Shown here in pieces: positions 41,835 through 50,580 of a stretch of 64,000 nt of DNA. The stretch spans positions 1,488,001 to 1,552,000 of the forward strand of contig NZ_CP033325.1 in NCBI RefSeq assembly GCF_003710105.1, in the 5' to 3' direction. How positions within the stretch are numbered: the first letter of the stretch is position 1; each line of letters starts with the position of its first letter. The position numbers were made by a program, and so were the translations under genes. The DNA is from Georgenia faecalis. GTDB lineage: Bacteria; Actinomycetota; Actinomycetes; Actinomycetales; Actinomycetaceae. Below the pieces are notes generated by a model that was not told the origin of the DNA, searched no databases, and was given only the letters and a program-made list of their open reading frames with translations.

Positions 41835-42439
41835 GCGAGAGCACGCCGCAGTACGAGGCCGTGCCCGACGACGCCCTGCCGCACGAGCACCTCGGGGCGC
41901 TCGAGGCGGTGCTCATGGTGGTCGACGAGCCGGTGCCCGCGGGCGACCTCGCCTCGGTGCTCGGCCTGCCGACCGGCCAGGTGACCGAGCTGCTCACCGA
42001 GCTCGCCGCGGAGTACGCGGGGGAGCGCGGCGGGCGGCCGCGCGGGTTCGAGCTGCGCGAGGTCGCCGGCGGGTGGCGCATCTACTCCGCGCCCCGGTAC
42101 GCCGACGTCGTCGGGCGCTTCGTCGTCGACGGCCAGACGGCCCGGCTGACGCAGGCCTCGCTCGAGACGCTCGCCGTCGTCGCCTACCGCCAGCCGATCT
42201 CCCGCGGACGCATCGCGGCCATCCGTGGCGTCAACGTCGACGGTGTGGTGCGTACGCTGCTAGCCCGTGGTCTCGTCGCAGAGGCGGGCCACGACGACGA
42301 CGGAGGTGCGGTGCTCTACCGCACCACCAGCTACTTCCTCGAACGGATGGGCCTGACGTCGCTGGCGGATCTACCGCCGCTGGCCCCGTATCTGCCCGAC
42401 CTCGAGGCGCTTGGTGATCTGGAAGGTGATTTGCGATGA
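41831..42439 (+). CDS. scpB: Segregation and condensation protein B
   Basis: A 202-residue protein with two winged-helix domains that dimerises and binds ScpA in the SMC complex. ALEAVLMVVDEPVPAGDLASVLGL starts the first domain; AGGWRIYSAPRYADVVGRFV..TQASLETLAVVAYRQPISRGRIAAIRGVNVDGVVRTLLARGLV is the conserved second domain. The ATG overlaps the scpA stop, and its own stop overlaps the rluB start. Confidence 0.95.
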   Translation: MSESTPQYEAVPDDALPHEHLGALEAVLMVVDEPVPAGDLASVLGLPTGQVTELLTELAAEYAGERGGRPRGFELREVAGGWRIYSAPRYADVVGRFVVDGQTARLTQASLETLAVVAYRQPISRGRIAAIRGVNVDGVVRTLLARGLVAEAGHDDDGGAVLYRTTSYFLERMGLTSLADLPPLAPYLPDLEALGDLEGDLR

Positions 42440-43752
42440 CTGGTAACAACGGAGGCCGCGGTTCGCGCGGCGGAGGCCGAGGCGGCCCGGGCGGGTCGGG
42501 CGCGGGTTCGCGCGGCGGCGCGGGTTCCCGGGGCGGAGCCGGCTCCCGCGGTGGAGCCGGCGGTTCCGGTGGCCGTGGTGGCGCCGGGGGCGCCGGCCGT
42601 GGCGGTGCCGGGGGTCGTGGTGGCGCCGGCGGGCGTGACGCCGGCCGCACCGGCGGGCGCCGCGGCTCGGGCGACGGCTCGGGCGCGAGCCGCGGCGGCG
42701 GCGAGAGCTGGGGCGCGAGCGGCGGGGGCCGGGGCGGCTCCGGCGGCGCGCCGCGCGGAGGCGCCAGTGGCGCCGGTCGCGGTGGAGCTGGCGCCGGTGG
42801 CGGTGCCGGGCGTGGAGGCGCGGGCGGTGCCGGGCGTAGCGCTGGTGGCCGTGGTGGCCCCGGCCCCCGCGGCGGAGGTCCCCGCGGCGCTGCGCCGCGC
42901 GGTGGCGCCCCGCAGGGTGCCGTCGAGCGTCGGGTCCCGCCGGCCGGTGCGCTCAGCGGATCGTTCGACGAGACCGACCGCGTGACCCCGCGCCGGGCCA
43001 CGAAGCCCGCGCGGGACGTCCACGACCCCGACGGCGTGCGCCTGCAGAAGGTGCTCGCCAGCGCCGGCCTCGGCTCGCGCCGGGCGTGCGAGGAGCTCAT
43101 CGACACCGGACGCGTGAGTGTCGACGGGGAGATCGTGCGCGAGCTCGGCATCCGCGTCGACCCGGTCAAGGCCGTCATCCACGTAGACGGGCTGCGGGTC
43201 CAGCTCGACACGAGCCTGCTCACCGTCGCCCTGCACAAGCCGGCCGGCGTCGTCGCGACGATGAGCGACCCCCAGGGCCGCCCCACGGTCGCCGAGTTCG
43301 TCGCCGACCGTCCCGAGCGCCTCTTCCACGTCGGGCGCCTCGACGAGGACTCCGAGGGGCTGCTGCTCCTCACCAACGACGGCGAGCTGGCGCACCGCCT
43401 GGCACACCCGTCCTACGAGGTGCCGAAGACGTACGTCGCCACCGTCGAGGGCCGGCTCACCCCGGCCACCCTGCGCCAGCTGCGCGAGGGCGTCGAGCTC
43501 GAGGACGGCACCGCGACGGTCGACAAGGTGGCGGTGCTCGAGACGACGCCGAACGCGTCCGTCGTCGAGCTCGTCCTGCACTCGGGGCGCAACCGGGTCG
43601 TCCGGCGGATGCTCGAGGAGGTCGGCCACCCGGTCCACCGCCTCGTGCGCACGCGCTTCGGGCCGATCCGGCTGGGCAACGTCAAGCCGGGGCGTATCCG
43701 CGTCATCAGCGGCACGGAGCTCGGCACGCTCATGTCGTCGGTCGGTCTCTAG
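42436..43752 (+). CDS. rluB: RsuA/RluB-type pseudouridine synthase with long Gly/Arg-rich N-terminus
   Basis: A 438-residue protein. Residues about 195-245 form an S4 RNA-binding domain (VRLQKVLASAGLGSRRACEELIDTGRVSVDGEIV). The catalytic domain has the Asp-containing GRLDEDSEGLLLLTNDGELAHRLAHPSYEVPKTYVA and the closing LHSGRNRVVRRMLEEVGHPVHRLVRTRFGPI, typical of enzymes that modify 23S rRNA near U2605. The first 170 or so residues are almost only Gly, Arg, Ala and Ser with many RGG triplets, predicted disordered. It is last in the parA-scpA-scpB-rluB run (ATGA overlap with scpB). A convergent palindrome follows. Confidence 0.92.
   Translation: MTGNNGGRGSRGGGRGGPGGSGAGSRGGAGSRGGAGSRGGAGGSGGRGGAGGAGRGGAGGRGGAGGRDAGRTGGRRGSGDGSGASRGGGESWGASGGGRGGSGGAPRGGASGAGRGGAGAGGGAGRGGAGGAGRSAGGRGGPGPRGGGPRGAAPRGGAPQGAVERRVPPAGALSGSFDETDRVTPRRATKPARDVHDPDGVRLQKVLASAGLGSRRACEELIDTGRVSVDGEIVRELGIRVDPVKAVIHVDGLRVQLDTSLLTVALHKPAGVVATMSDPQGRPTVAEFVADRPERLFHVGRLDEDSEGLLLLTNDGELAHRLAHPSYEVPKTYVATVEGRLTPATLRQLREGVELEDGTATVDKVAVLETTPNASVVELVLHSGRNRVVRRMLEEVGHPVHRLVRTRFGPIRLGNVKPGRIRVISGTELGTLMSSVGL
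42445..42915 (+). repeat. Low-complexity RGG-encoding tract in rluB
   Basis: About 470 bp of near-repeats of GGCGGAGCC / CGCGGCGGC type encode Gly/Arg/Ala-rich sequence. No single unit repeats exactly more than two or three times. It opens long spurious frames on both strands. Confidence 0.75.
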
Positions 43753-43767
43753 CCGAACCGCGCCCCA

Positions 43768-43810
43768 CCCCCTCTCGTGATCGTGCAGAGACGCTGATCG
43801 CGAGAGGGGG
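43768..43810. terminator. Bidirectional palindrome between rluB and map, containing the dispersed repeat
   Basis: Perfect 10-bp arms CCCCCTCTCG (43768-43777) and CGAGAGGGGG (43801-43810). Between them GTGATCGTGCAGAGACGCTGATCG is a variant of the GTGATCTTGCAGAAACGC repeat found at 45.96 kb and, inverted, at 0.84 kb. Its location between convergent genes suggests a shared terminator. Confidence 0.65.
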
Positions 43811-43846
43811 CGGCGGCCGCGGGCCGGCGTCTCCGCAGGGCGCGGC

Positions 43847-44617
43847 CTACCGGGGCAGGGTGAGGATCTCCGCGCCGTCGTCGGTGATGGCGATGGTGTG
43901 CTCGCTGTGCGCGGTGAGCGCGCCGGTCGCGCTGCGCAGCGTCCAGCCGTCGGGGTCGGTGACGAGCTCCGCGGTGTCGGCCATGACCCACGGCTCCAGC
44001 GCGAGCAGCAGCCCGGGGCGCAGCGGGTAGCCGCGGCCGGGCCGGCCGTCGTTGGGCACCGACGGCTCCTGGTGCATGCTCGAGCCGATCCCGTGCCCGC
44101 CGAAGACCGTGTTGATCCGGTACCCCGCCGCGCGGAGCACGCTGCCGATGGCGTGGGAGAGGTCGCCCACGCGTGCGCCGGGACGGGCGGCGGCGATGCC
44201 GGCGGCGAGGGCGCGCTCCGTGGAGTTGATCATCCCGACGACCCCCGGCGACCGCGACTCCCCGACGACGAAGGTGATCGCGGAGTCCGCGGCGACGCCG
44301 TTGAGCGCGACCGCGAGGTCGAGGGTGAGGACATCGCCGTCGGCGAGGGCGTAGTCGTGGGGCAGGCCGTGGAGCACGGCGTCGTTGACCGACGTGCAGA
44401 TGTAGTGGCCGAACGGCCCGCGCCCGAAGGACGGCGCGTAGTCGACGTAGCAGGACACCGCGCCCGCCTGCTCGATCATGGCCTTGGTCCACCGGTCGAT
44501 GTCGAGGAGGTTGGTGCCGACGGCGGCACGGGCCTTCATCGTCTGCAGGATCTCGGCGACCAGGGCTCCCGTCTCGCGGGCTCGCCCCACTTCCGCGGGA
44601 CTGAGGATCTCGATCAT
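43847..44617 (-). CDS. map: Methionine aminopeptidase, type I
   Basis: A 256-residue metallo-aminopeptidase that removes the initiator methionine. The metal ligands and active-site residues appear in order: His in NDAVLHGLPHD, Asp in VLTLDLAVALNGVAADSA (two Asp), His in GGHGIGSSMHQEP, and Glu in LLLALEPWVM. The ATG at 44617 is chosen because it begins the conserved IEILSPAEVGRARETGALVAEIL. No SH3-like N-terminal extension. It is separate from the usual ribosomal-protein locus, so probably a second copy. It is divergent from a small XRE regulator. Confidence 0.93.
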   Translation of the reverse strand: MIEILSPAEVGRARETGALVAEILQTMKARAAVGTNLLDIDRWTKAMIEQAGAVSCYVDYAPSFGRGPFGHYICTSVNDAVLHGLPHDYALADGDVLTLDLAVALNGVAADSAITFVVGESRSPGVVGMINSTERALAAGIAAARPGARVGDLSHAIGSVLRAAGYRINTVFGGHGIGSSMHQEPSVPNDGRPGRGYPLRPGLLLALEPWVMADTAELVTDPDGWTLRSATGALTAHSEHTIAITDDGAEILTLPR

Positions 44618-44643
44618 GTGGCGCGCCCTTCTCGCCGGAGCCA

Positions 44644-44665
44644 ATAACTATCCCGGCCATGTTAT
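44644..44665. promoter_or_regulatory. Possible operator between map and the XRE regulator
   Basis: ATAAC (44644-44648) and GTTAT (44661-44665) form a short inverted repeat with a 12-nt spacer, and TATCCCGG occurs twice (44649-44656 and 44663-44670). It overlaps the -35 region expected for the XRE gene's TAGAGT -10 box. A plausible autoregulatory site; binding is an inference. Confidence 0.35.
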
Positions 44666-44672
44666 CCCGGAC

Positions 44673-44678
44673 TAGAGT
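44673..44678 (+). promoter_or_regulatory. -10 hexamer TAGAGT of the XRE regulator
   Basis: TAGAGT lies 7 nt before the ATG at 44686, consistent with a leaderless message. Confidence 0.45.
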
Positions 44679-44685
44679 CGGCGTC

Positions 44686-44988
44686 ATGGTCAGGCTGCCG
44701 CTCACGCCCGCCGAGGTCGCCCGCGGTCAACGCCTCGGGGCCGCCCTGCGCCGCGCCCGCGGCGAGCGCTCCATGCTCGACACGGCCCTCGAGGCCCGGG
44801 TCTCGCCCGAGACGCTCCGCAAGATCGAGTCGGGCCGCGTCGCGACGCCATCGTTCCCCACCATCGCGGCGATCGCCGACGTCCTGGGCCTCTCCCTCGA
44901 CGCGCTGTGGGCCGAGGTCAACCAGCCCGAGCGCGACGCCGCAGCGGCCGGCGCCAGGACCGGCGCGGCGGAGCGGTGGGCGTCCTAG
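44686..44988 (+). CDS. Small XRE-family helix-turn-helix regulator
   Basis: A 100-residue Cro/CI-type DNA-binding protein. The helix-turn-helix spans LGAALRRARGERSMLDTALEARVSPETLRKIESGRVATPSFPTIAAIADVLGLSLDALW. The C-terminal 20 residues are Ala/Arg-rich and carry no sensor domain. It is divergent from map, with a short inverted repeat in the shared 68-bp promoter, so it may control map, itself, or both. The ATG at 44686 fits the leaderless promoter and the domain boundary. Confidence 0.85.
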   Translation: MVRLPLTPAEVARGQRLGAALRRARGERSMLDTALEARVSPETLRKIESGRVATPSFPTIAAIADVLGLSLDALWAEVNQPERDAAAAGARTGAAERWAS

Positions 44989-45107
44989 CGCCCCCGCCGA
45001 CGTCGGGGTGCCGTTCGCGCGCGCAGGTGCCGCCGTCGTCCATCTCGCGCGTGCCAGCGCCCCTCCCGTTAGCGTGACGGAACCGGCCACGACACCTGGA
45101 GGAGCCC

Positions 45108-45848
45108 ATGCTCACGACTGTCGCGGAGGGCGTCCACCGCCTCGAGCACGCGCACGTCAACGTCGTCCTCGTCGAGGACGACGACGGCCTCACCATCGTC
45201 GACGCCGGCCTGCCGGGCGTGTGGAACCCGCTCGGCCGCACCATCCGGGAGCTGGGCTACCGCCCGCGCGACGTCCAGGCGCTGCTGCTCACGCACGCCC
45301 ACTTCGACCACGTCGGCGTCGCCGGGAGGCTGCAGCGCGAGCTTGCCGTCCCCGTGTGGGCGCACGACGAGGAGGCGTTCCTCGCCGCGCACCCGTACCG
45401 CTACGTCCACGAGCGCGCCCGAGGGATCTACCCACTGCGCTACCCCGCGGCCATCCCGGTGCTCGCCCGGATGACCGCCGCCGGTGCGCTGTGGGTCAAG
45501 GGCGTGCGCGGCATCGAACCCTTCGTCGACGGCCAGACCGTCGACGTGCCCGGCCGGCCGACCGTCGTCTTCACGCCCGGGCACACGTTCGGCCACTGTG
45601 CTCTGCACCTGCCTGACCGCGACGTCGTCATCACCGGCGACGCCCTCGTCACCCTGGACCCGTACACCGGTCACTCGGGCCCGCAGATCGTGTCCGGGGC
45701 GGCGACGGCGGACAGCGTCGAGGCGCTCGCCTCGCTCGAGCGCATCGCCGACACCGGCGCTAGCGTCCTCATCCCGGGGCACGGCGACACCTGGCACGAC
45801 GGCGCCCGCGCGGCGGTGACGATCGCCCAGCAGCGCGGGGCGTCCTGA
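45108..45848 (+). CDS. MBL-fold metallo-hydrolase
   Basis: A 246-residue metallo-beta-lactamase-fold hydrolase with a complete metal site: LLTHAHFDHVGVAG (HxHxDH), His in FTPGHTFGHCALHL, Asp in VITGDALVTLDPY, and His in LIPGHGDTWHDGA. It resembles the group often named YflN or glyoxalase-II-like; the substrate is unknown. The ATG at 45108 has GGAGGAG 5-11 nt upstream. A 448-bp repeat-filled gap follows. Confidence 0.85.
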   Translation: MLTTVAEGVHRLEHAHVNVVLVEDDDGLTIVDAGLPGVWNPLGRTIRELGYRPRDVQALLLTHAHFDHVGVAGRLQRELAVPVWAHDEEAFLAAHPYRYVHERARGIYPLRYPAAIPVLARMTAAGALWVKGVRGIEPFVDGQTVDVPGRPTVVFTPGHTFGHCALHLPDRDVVITGDALVTLDPYTGHSGPQIVSGAATADSVEALASLERIADTGASVLIPGHGDTWHDGARAAVTIAQQRGAS

Positions 45849-45882
45849 GGGCGCCTCCGCTCGCCGAGCGCGCGGGTGCCGA

Positions 45883-45966
45883 CGCCCCGCCGCTCGTGAT
45901 CTCGGCGCCACTCCTCGTGATCTCAACCCCACTCCTCGTGATCTCGGCCCCTCTCCTCGTGATCTT
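45883..45966. repeat. Four 21-bp tandem repeats with core CTCCTCGTGATCTC
   Basis: Units at 45883-45903, 45904-45924, 45925-45945 and 45946-45966. Each ends in CTCGTGATCTC or TCGTGATCTT; the GC-rich 5' third varies. The last unit runs into the dispersed GTGATCTTGCAGAAACGC element, so the tandem array looks like repeated duplication of one end of that element. Confidence 0.8.
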
Positions 45967-46128
45967 GCAGAAACGCTGAGGCATGCGGCGCCGTGAGTTC
46001 GATACTTCGCACCGAGTTCGCCAGTTAGTGCCGTTCGCTAGGTGGGACTAGCGAACTCGGCATGAAACAGCGAACTCGGCATGGATCAGCGAACTCGGCG
46101 CGAGCCGTCAGCGTTTCTGCAAGATCAC
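45959..46128. repeat. 170-bp MITE-like unit with perfect 21-bp terminal inverted repeats
   Basis: GTGATCTTGCAGAAACGCTGA at 45959-45979 is the exact reverse complement of 46108-46128. The 128-bp interior holds GAGTTCG/CGAACTC repeats in both orientations and the hairpin at 46034. No obvious target-site duplication is seen. No coding sequence inside. Confidence 0.6.
46034..46055. repeat. Small perfect hairpin TTCGCTAG / CTAGCGAA
   Basis: TTCGCTAG (46034-46041) and CTAGCGAA (46048-46055) form a perfect 8-bp stem with a GTGGGA loop, at the start of the 19-bp tandem repeats. Confidence 0.7.
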
Positions 46129-46296
46129 CAGGGAGAGACTCGCCCCAGCGTTCCTGCACGATCACGAGGGGGTGGGTGAGGTGAGGTGTCGCCCGGCCAG
46201 CGTGGGGGAGCGGGCCGGGGGTCGGCTCAGGGCGGCGGGCGGTAGTCTTCGGCAGGCCGCGCGAGGCGGCACCCGATCGAGAGAGGCGCGACCGTC

Positions 46297-47418
46297 GTGA
46301 CGCCTGAGGACACTCCCGGGCTGGCGACGACCGGCCCGGTCAAGGTCGTCGGCGCCGGCCTGCTCGGCGCCAGCGTGGGCCTCGCCCTCAGCGCGGCGGG
46401 CGTGCCCGTCCAGCTCGAGGACGCCTCGCCCGCCTCCCTCGCCCTCGCCCGCGACATGGGCGCCGGCACCCCTGCCACGCTTACCGACCCCGAGCCGGTG
46501 CTCGTCGTCGTCGCCACGCCGCCGGACGTCACCGCCGACGTCGTCCTCGCCCAGCTCCGCCGCCACCCGCGCGCCGTCGTCACCGACGTCGCCAGCGTCA
46601 AGCGGATCGTCGTCGACGAGGTCCTCGCCGCCGGGCCCGACGCCGCGCGCTACGTCGGCTCCCACCCGATGGCCGGTCGGGAGCGCTCGGGCGCCTCGGC
46701 CGCCGACGCCGACCTCTTCGTCGGCCGCCCCTGGGTGGTCGTCGAGACGCCGCAGTCCCTCCCGGCCGCGGTGCTCGCCGTCCGGGCCCTCGCCGTCGAC
46801 CTCGGCGCCACGCCGGTCCGGCTGGGGGCGGACGAGCACGACGACGCCGTCGCCCTCGTCTCGCACCTGCCCCAGCTCGCGGCGTCGCTCGTCGCGGCCC
46901 GGCTCGTGACCGCGCCCGACGGCGCCCTCGCCCTCGCCGGCCAGGGCCTGCGCGACGTCACCCGCATCGCGGCGTCGGACCCGCGGTTGTGGGCGTCGAT
47001 CCTTGCCGGCAACGCCGCGCCGGTCGCCCGCGCGCTGCGCGAGGTCCGCGGCGACGTCGACGCGCTCGTCGCCGCCCTCGACCGCGCCGCGGAGGACGGC
47101 CCGCTCACCCCGGGGGCGATGGCGGCGCTGGCCGACGTCGTCGGCGCGGGCAACGCGGGCGCGGCCCGGATCCCCGGCAAGCACGGCGGCGCCCCGCGCC
47201 GGTACGGATACGTCAGCGTGCTCGTGCCCGACGCGCCGGGCGAGCTCGGCCGGCTCTTCTCCGAGGTGGGGGAGGCCGGCGTCAACATCGAGGACCTGCA
47301 GCTCGAGCACTCCGCGGGCGCGCGCGCCGGCCTGGCGCGGCTCGCGGTGCTGCCGACGGCGGTCGGTCCGCTGGAGAAGGCACTGGACGAACGAGGATGG
47401 AGAGTGGTGGCGGAGTGA
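46297..47418 (+). CDS. tyrA: Prephenate dehydrogenase
   Basis: A 373-residue NAD(P)-dependent enzyme of tyrosine synthesis. The Rossmann motif is VKVVGAGLLGASVGLALSAAG at about residue 15; the active-site region has SVKRIV and VGSHPMAGRERSGASAADADLF. A C-terminal ACT-like domain (YVSVLVPDAPGELGRLFSEVGEAGVNIEDLQLEHS, about residues 305-345) suggests feedback by tyrosine. The GTG at 46297 has GAGAGG upstream. It overlaps cmk by 4 bp; the tyrA-cmk-acyltransferase-der order is typical of actinobacteria. Confidence 0.94.
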   Translation: MTPEDTPGLATTGPVKVVGAGLLGASVGLALSAAGVPVQLEDASPASLALARDMGAGTPATLTDPEPVLVVVATPPDVTADVVLAQLRRHPRAVVTDVASVKRIVVDEVLAAGPDAARYVGSHPMAGRERSGASAADADLFVGRPWVVVETPQSLPAAVLAVRALAVDLGATPVRLGADEHDDAVALVSHLPQLAASLVAARLVTAPDGALALAGQGLRDVTRIAASDPRLWASILAGNAAPVARALREVRGDVDALVAALDRAAEDGPLTPGAMAALADVVGAGNAGAARIPGKHGGAPRRYGYVSVLVPDAPGELGRLFSEVGEAGVNIEDLQLEHSAGARAGLARLAVLPTAVGPLEKALDERGWRVVAE

Positions 47419-48119
47419 GTGGACGACCGATGGTCGTGGCGATCGACGGACCGTCGGGGTCGGGCAAGTCGACGATCAGCCGGCGGGTGGCCGCCGAGCT
47501 GGGGCTGGCCTACCTGGACACCGGCGCGATGTACCGGGCGGCGACGTGGTGGTGCCGGCGCCGCGAGGTCGACCTCACCGACCCGGCGGCGGTCGCCGTC
47601 GCCGTGCGCGCGATGCCGCTGCAGATGGTCACCGACCCGGACGCCCCGCGCGTGGTCTGCGACGGTGTCGACATCACCGACGAGATCCGGGGCGCCGACA
47701 TCACCGCGGCGGTCTCGGTGGTGGCCACCAACCTCGACGTCCGCGCGGAGCTGGCCCGCCGCCAGCGCGCGGAGATCGCCGCCGAGACGCATCCGGGGGA
47801 GGGCCGCAGCGAGGGCCGGGGGATCATCGCCGAGGGCCGCGACATCACCACGGTGGTCGCCCCCGACGCCACGGTCCGCCTCCTCCTCATCGCCGACGAG
47901 CGGGCCCGCCTCGCCCGCCGCGCCCGCGAGCTCCACGGCGCCGACGACGACGCCACGCTCGAGGCGACCCGCGACCTCGTCGTGCGCCGCGACGCCGACG
48001 ACTCCACCGTCTCCGCGTTCATGACCGCCGCGGACGGCGTCGTCACCGTCGACTCCTCCCTCCTCACCCTCGAGGAGACGGTCGCGGCGGTGCTCGACGT
48101 CGTGCGGGCGGCCGTCTGA
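47415..48119 (+). CDS. cmk: Cytidylate kinase
   Basis: A 234-residue CMP/dCMP kinase. Walker A IDGPSGSGKST lies at residues 9-19, YLDTGAMYRAATWW follows, and DGVDITDEIRGADITAAVSVVATN and GIIAEGRDITTVVAPDA are CMP-binding segments. The GTG at 47415 overlaps the tyrA stop (GTGA); an ATG at 47397 in the same frame is possible but less conserved. It overlaps the next gene by one base (TGATG). Confidence 0.95.
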   Translation: MSGRPMVVAIDGPSGSGKSTISRRVAAELGLAYLDTGAMYRAATWWCRRREVDLTDPAAVAVAVRAMPLQMVTDPDAPRVVCDGVDITDEIRGADITAAVSVVATNLDVRAELARRQRAEIAAETHPGEGRSEGRGIIAEGRDITTVVAPDATVRLLLIADERARLARRARELHGADDDATLEATRDLVVRRDADDSTVSAFMTAADGVVTVDSSLLTLEETVAAVLDVVRAAV

Positions 48120-48964
48120 TGCCCGGTTCCGGCCGGGCCGCGGACGAGCGGCCGCTCGGCCAGCGCGTCCGGCCGGAGGACATCGCGCGCCGCGGGCCGG
48201 TGTGGTCGCGCCGCGTGGGCCAGCTCCTCGACCACGTCTACTGGAACACCACCGTGCTCGGCAAGGAGCACGTGCCGGCCACCGGCCCGGTGATCATCGC
48301 GTCGAACCACATCGGCATCGTCGACGGCCCGGTGCTGCACGGCGCCGTCCCGCGCGGGTCGCACTTCCTCGTCAAGCAGGAGTTCTTCGCCTCGCGAATC
48401 GGGTTCCTCATGCGTTGGGCGGGGCAGGTCCCCACCGACCGCGCGAGCGGGCGCGCGGCGCTCGTCGTCGCCCAGCGCCTGCTCGAGGAGGGCCGCGTCG
48501 TTGGCATCTTCCCCGAGGGCAACCGCGGGCGCGGCGACCTCGCCTCGGCGCGCGCGGGCGTCGCGTGGCTCGCGCTGCGCACGGGCGCGCCGGTGGTGCC
48601 GGTCGCGTGCCTGGGCACCCGGCCCTCGGGCAAGGACGTCGGGTACGTCCCGCCGCCGCGCGGCAAGCTGCACGTCGTCTTCGGCGCGCCCATCGACGTC
48701 GCCGCCCTGGCCTCCGACGCCGCGGCGCCCCGGGCCGCAGGTGAGACCGCCCACACCGCCGACGGCGCCCCGTCAGCCCTATCGGCCCCGACGGGCGCGG
48801 CCGACGCCGGCGTCGGGGGAGCGACGCCCGCTCGCCGGGCCGCCGGGAGCGGCCGCGCGGCCATGGCCGCGGCGCTGGCGACGGTCCAGGCGGGGCTGGC
48901 GGACCACGTCCGCGATGCCGTCCGGCGCACCGGCGTGGCCCTCCCCGCCGACGCCGTCGAGTAG
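48119..48964 (+). CDS. 1-acylglycerol-3-phosphate O-acyltransferase family (PlsC-like)
   Basis: A 281-residue acyltransferase of phospholipid synthesis. The catalytic His-x4-Asp motif is [12 protein letters not shown]; the glycerol-phosphate site is [33 protein letters not shown]. The C-terminal 80 residues carry an Ala/Gly/Thr-rich linker and a final helix, longer than the core family. No clear membrane helix; probably membrane-associated. It is coupled to cmk by the TGATG overlap. Confidence 0.88.
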   Translation: MPGSGRAADERPLGQRVRPEDIARRGPVWSRRVGQLLDHVYWNTTVLGKEHVPATGPVIIASNHIGIVDGPVLHGAVPRGSHFLVKQEFFASRIGFLMRWAGQVPTDRASGRAALVVAQRLLEEGRVVGIFPEGNRGRGDLASARAGVAWLALRTGAPVVPVACLGTRPSGKDVGYVPPPRGKLHVVFGAPIDVAALASDAAAPRAAGETAHTADGAPSALSAPTGAADAGVGGATPARRAAGSGRAAMAAALATVQAGLADHVRDAVRRTGVALPADAVE

Positions 48965-49004
48965 GTTCGGCGGGGCGAAGTCGCCTCGGGGTGCCCGGAC
49001 ACGG

Positions 49005-49010
49005 GACAAT
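49005..49010 (+). promoter_or_regulatory. -10-like hexamer GACAAT before der
   Basis: GACAAT lies 7 nt before the GTG at 49018. It supports that start and a leaderless der transcript in addition to read-through from cmk. Confidence 0.4.
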
Positions 49011-49017
49011 GGGCGAC

Positions 49018-50580
49018 GTGAGTGATACCCAGCGCCCCGAGGGCGAGCCGATGACCGACGACCAGAGCGTCGGTGAGACCGCCGCAGCAGACGTCCCGGT
49101 CATCGACGACGACACCCCCGCAGCCGACGGCGTCGGCACCGACGAGGCCGAGCAGCGCGCCGCCGCCCTGCGCGCCGGCCTGGCCGACTACGTCCTCGAG
49201 GAGGACGACGAGGCCCTCCTCGACGACCTCGGCGAGGGGGTGGACGACAGCGCCCCGGACGGCCCGCTGCCGGTCCTGGCAATCATCGGCCGGCCGAACG
49301 TCGGCAAGTCGACGCTCGTCAACCGCATCCTCGGCCGCCGCGAGGCCGTGGTCCAGGACGTCCCCGGCGTCACCCGCGACCGCGTGAGCTACCCCGCCGA
49401 GTGGGCCGGGCGCCGCTTCATGCTCGTCGACACCGGCGGCTGGGAGCACGACGCCGCGGGCATCCACGCCCGCGTCGCCGAGCAGGCCGAGATCGCCATC
49501 CACATGGCCGACGCCATCATGTTCGTCGTCGACGCCACGGTGGGTCCGACGGCGACCGACGAGCAGGTCGTCAAGCTCCTGCGCCGCTCGGGCAAGCCCG
49601 TCGTGCTCGTCGCCAACAAGGTCGACTCCCCGCGTCAGGAGGCCGACGCCGCCACGCTGTGGTCCCTCGGCCTCGGCGAGCCGTGGCCCGTCTCCGCGCT
49701 CCACGGGCGCGGCTCCGGCGACGTCCTCGACGCCGCCCTGGCCGTCCTGCCCGAGGTGTCCGCCGCCGGCACCGTCATCCCCGAGGGCGGGCCCCGCCGG
49801 GTCGCGCTCCTCGGCCGCCCCAACGTCGGCAAGTCCAGCCTGCTCAACGCCATCGCCGGCACGCAGCGCGTCGTCGTCGACGAGGTCGCCGGGACCACCC
49901 GCGACCCGGTCGACGAGCTCGTCGTGCTGGGCGGGCGGCCCTGGTGGCTCGTCGACACCGCCGGCATCCGCCGTCGGGTCCACCAGACGTCGGGCGCCGA
50001 CTTCTACGCCTCGCTGCGCACGCAGGCCGCGCTGGAGAAGGCGGAGGTCGCCGTCGTCCTCGTCGACGCGTCCGTGACGATGACGGAGCAGGACACCCGC
50101 GTCATCCAGCAGGTCATCGACTCCGGCCGCGCGCTGGTCATCGCCTACAACAAGTGGGACCTCGTCGACGAGGAGCGGCGCGACCAGCTCGACCGTGAGA
50201 TCGAGCGGGACCTCGTCCAGATCCAGTGGGCGCCGCGGATCAACGTCTCGGCGCGCACGCGCTGGCACGTCGACCGCCTCGTCCGGGCCCTCGACACGTC
50301 GCTGGCGAGCTGGGACACCCGTATCTCCACGGGCAAGCTCAACTCCTTCCTCGGCGAGCTCACCGCGGCCAACCCGCACCCCGTCCGCGGGGGCAAGCAG
50401 CCGCGCATCCTCTTCGCCACGCAGGCCGACAACCGCCCGCCGCGGTTCGTCCTGTTCGCCACCGGGTTCATCGAGGCCGGCTACCGCCGGTTCATCGAGC
50501 GCCGGCTGCGCGAGGAGTTCGGGTTCGTCGGCACGCCGATCGAGATCAGCGTGCGCGTGCGCGAGAAGCGCCGCCGATGA
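49018..50580 (+). CDS. der: Ribosome biogenesis GTPase Der (EngA)
   Basis: A 520-residue double GTPase that acts in 50S subunit assembly. The two G domains start with GRPNVGKST (residues 91-99) and GRPNVGKSS (about residue 264), each with DTGG/DTAG G3 motifs and NKVD / NKWD G4 motifs. A KH-like RNA-binding domain ends the protein. An acidic 80-residue N-terminal extension (Asp/Glu-rich) precedes the first G domain, a feature of actinobacterial Der. GTG 49018 is chosen from the promoter position; an internal ATG at 49051 is an alternative. The stop overlaps the next gene (ATGA). Confidence 0.95.
   Translation: MSDTQRPEGEPMTDDQSVGETAAADVPVIDDDTPAADGVGTDEAEQRAAALRAGLADYVLEEDDEALLDDLGEGVDDSAPDGPLPVLAIIGRPNVGKSTLVNRILGRREAVVQDVPGVTRDRVSYPAEWAGRRFMLVDTGGWEHDAAGIHARVAEQAEIAIHMADAIMFVVDATVGPTATDEQVVKLLRRSGKPVVLVANKVDSPRQEADAATLWSLGLGEPWPVSALHGRGSGDVLDAALAVLPEVSAAGTVIPEGGPRRVALLGRPNVGKSSLLNAIAGTQRVVVDEVAGTTRDPVDELVVLGGRPWWLVDTAGIRRRVHQTSGADFYASLRTQAALEKAEVAVVLVDASVTMTEQDTRVIQQVIDSGRALVIAYNKWDLVDEERRDQLDREIERDLVQIQWAPRINVSARTRWHVDRLVRALDTSLASWDTRISTGKLNSFLGELTAANPHPVRGGKQPRILFATQADNRPPRFVLFATGFIEAGYRRFIERRLREEFGFVGTPIEISVRVREKRRR

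Larger units (their letters stand above)
45849..46296. repeat. Composite intergenic repeat block
   Basis: A 448-bp gene-free stretch made of nested repeats: four 21-bp tandem units (45883-45966), a 21-bp perfect inverted repeat (45959-45979 / 46108-46128) enclosing 128 bp, three 19-bp tandem units AGCGAACTCGGCATG (46050, 46069, 46088), a small perfect hairpin, and a further copy of the dispersed repeat (46147-46172). The last 120 bp lead into tyrA and contain GAGAGG as a likely ribosome binding site. Confidence 0.8.

Noticed and set aside
42331-43638. Reverse frame opposite rluB with Ala/Thr/Pro repeats
   Set aside because: Created by the Gly/Arg codon repeats of the real gene.
45883-45966. 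CRISPR-like array
   Set aside because: The 21-bp units are directly adjacent with no unique spacers, and no cas genes are present.
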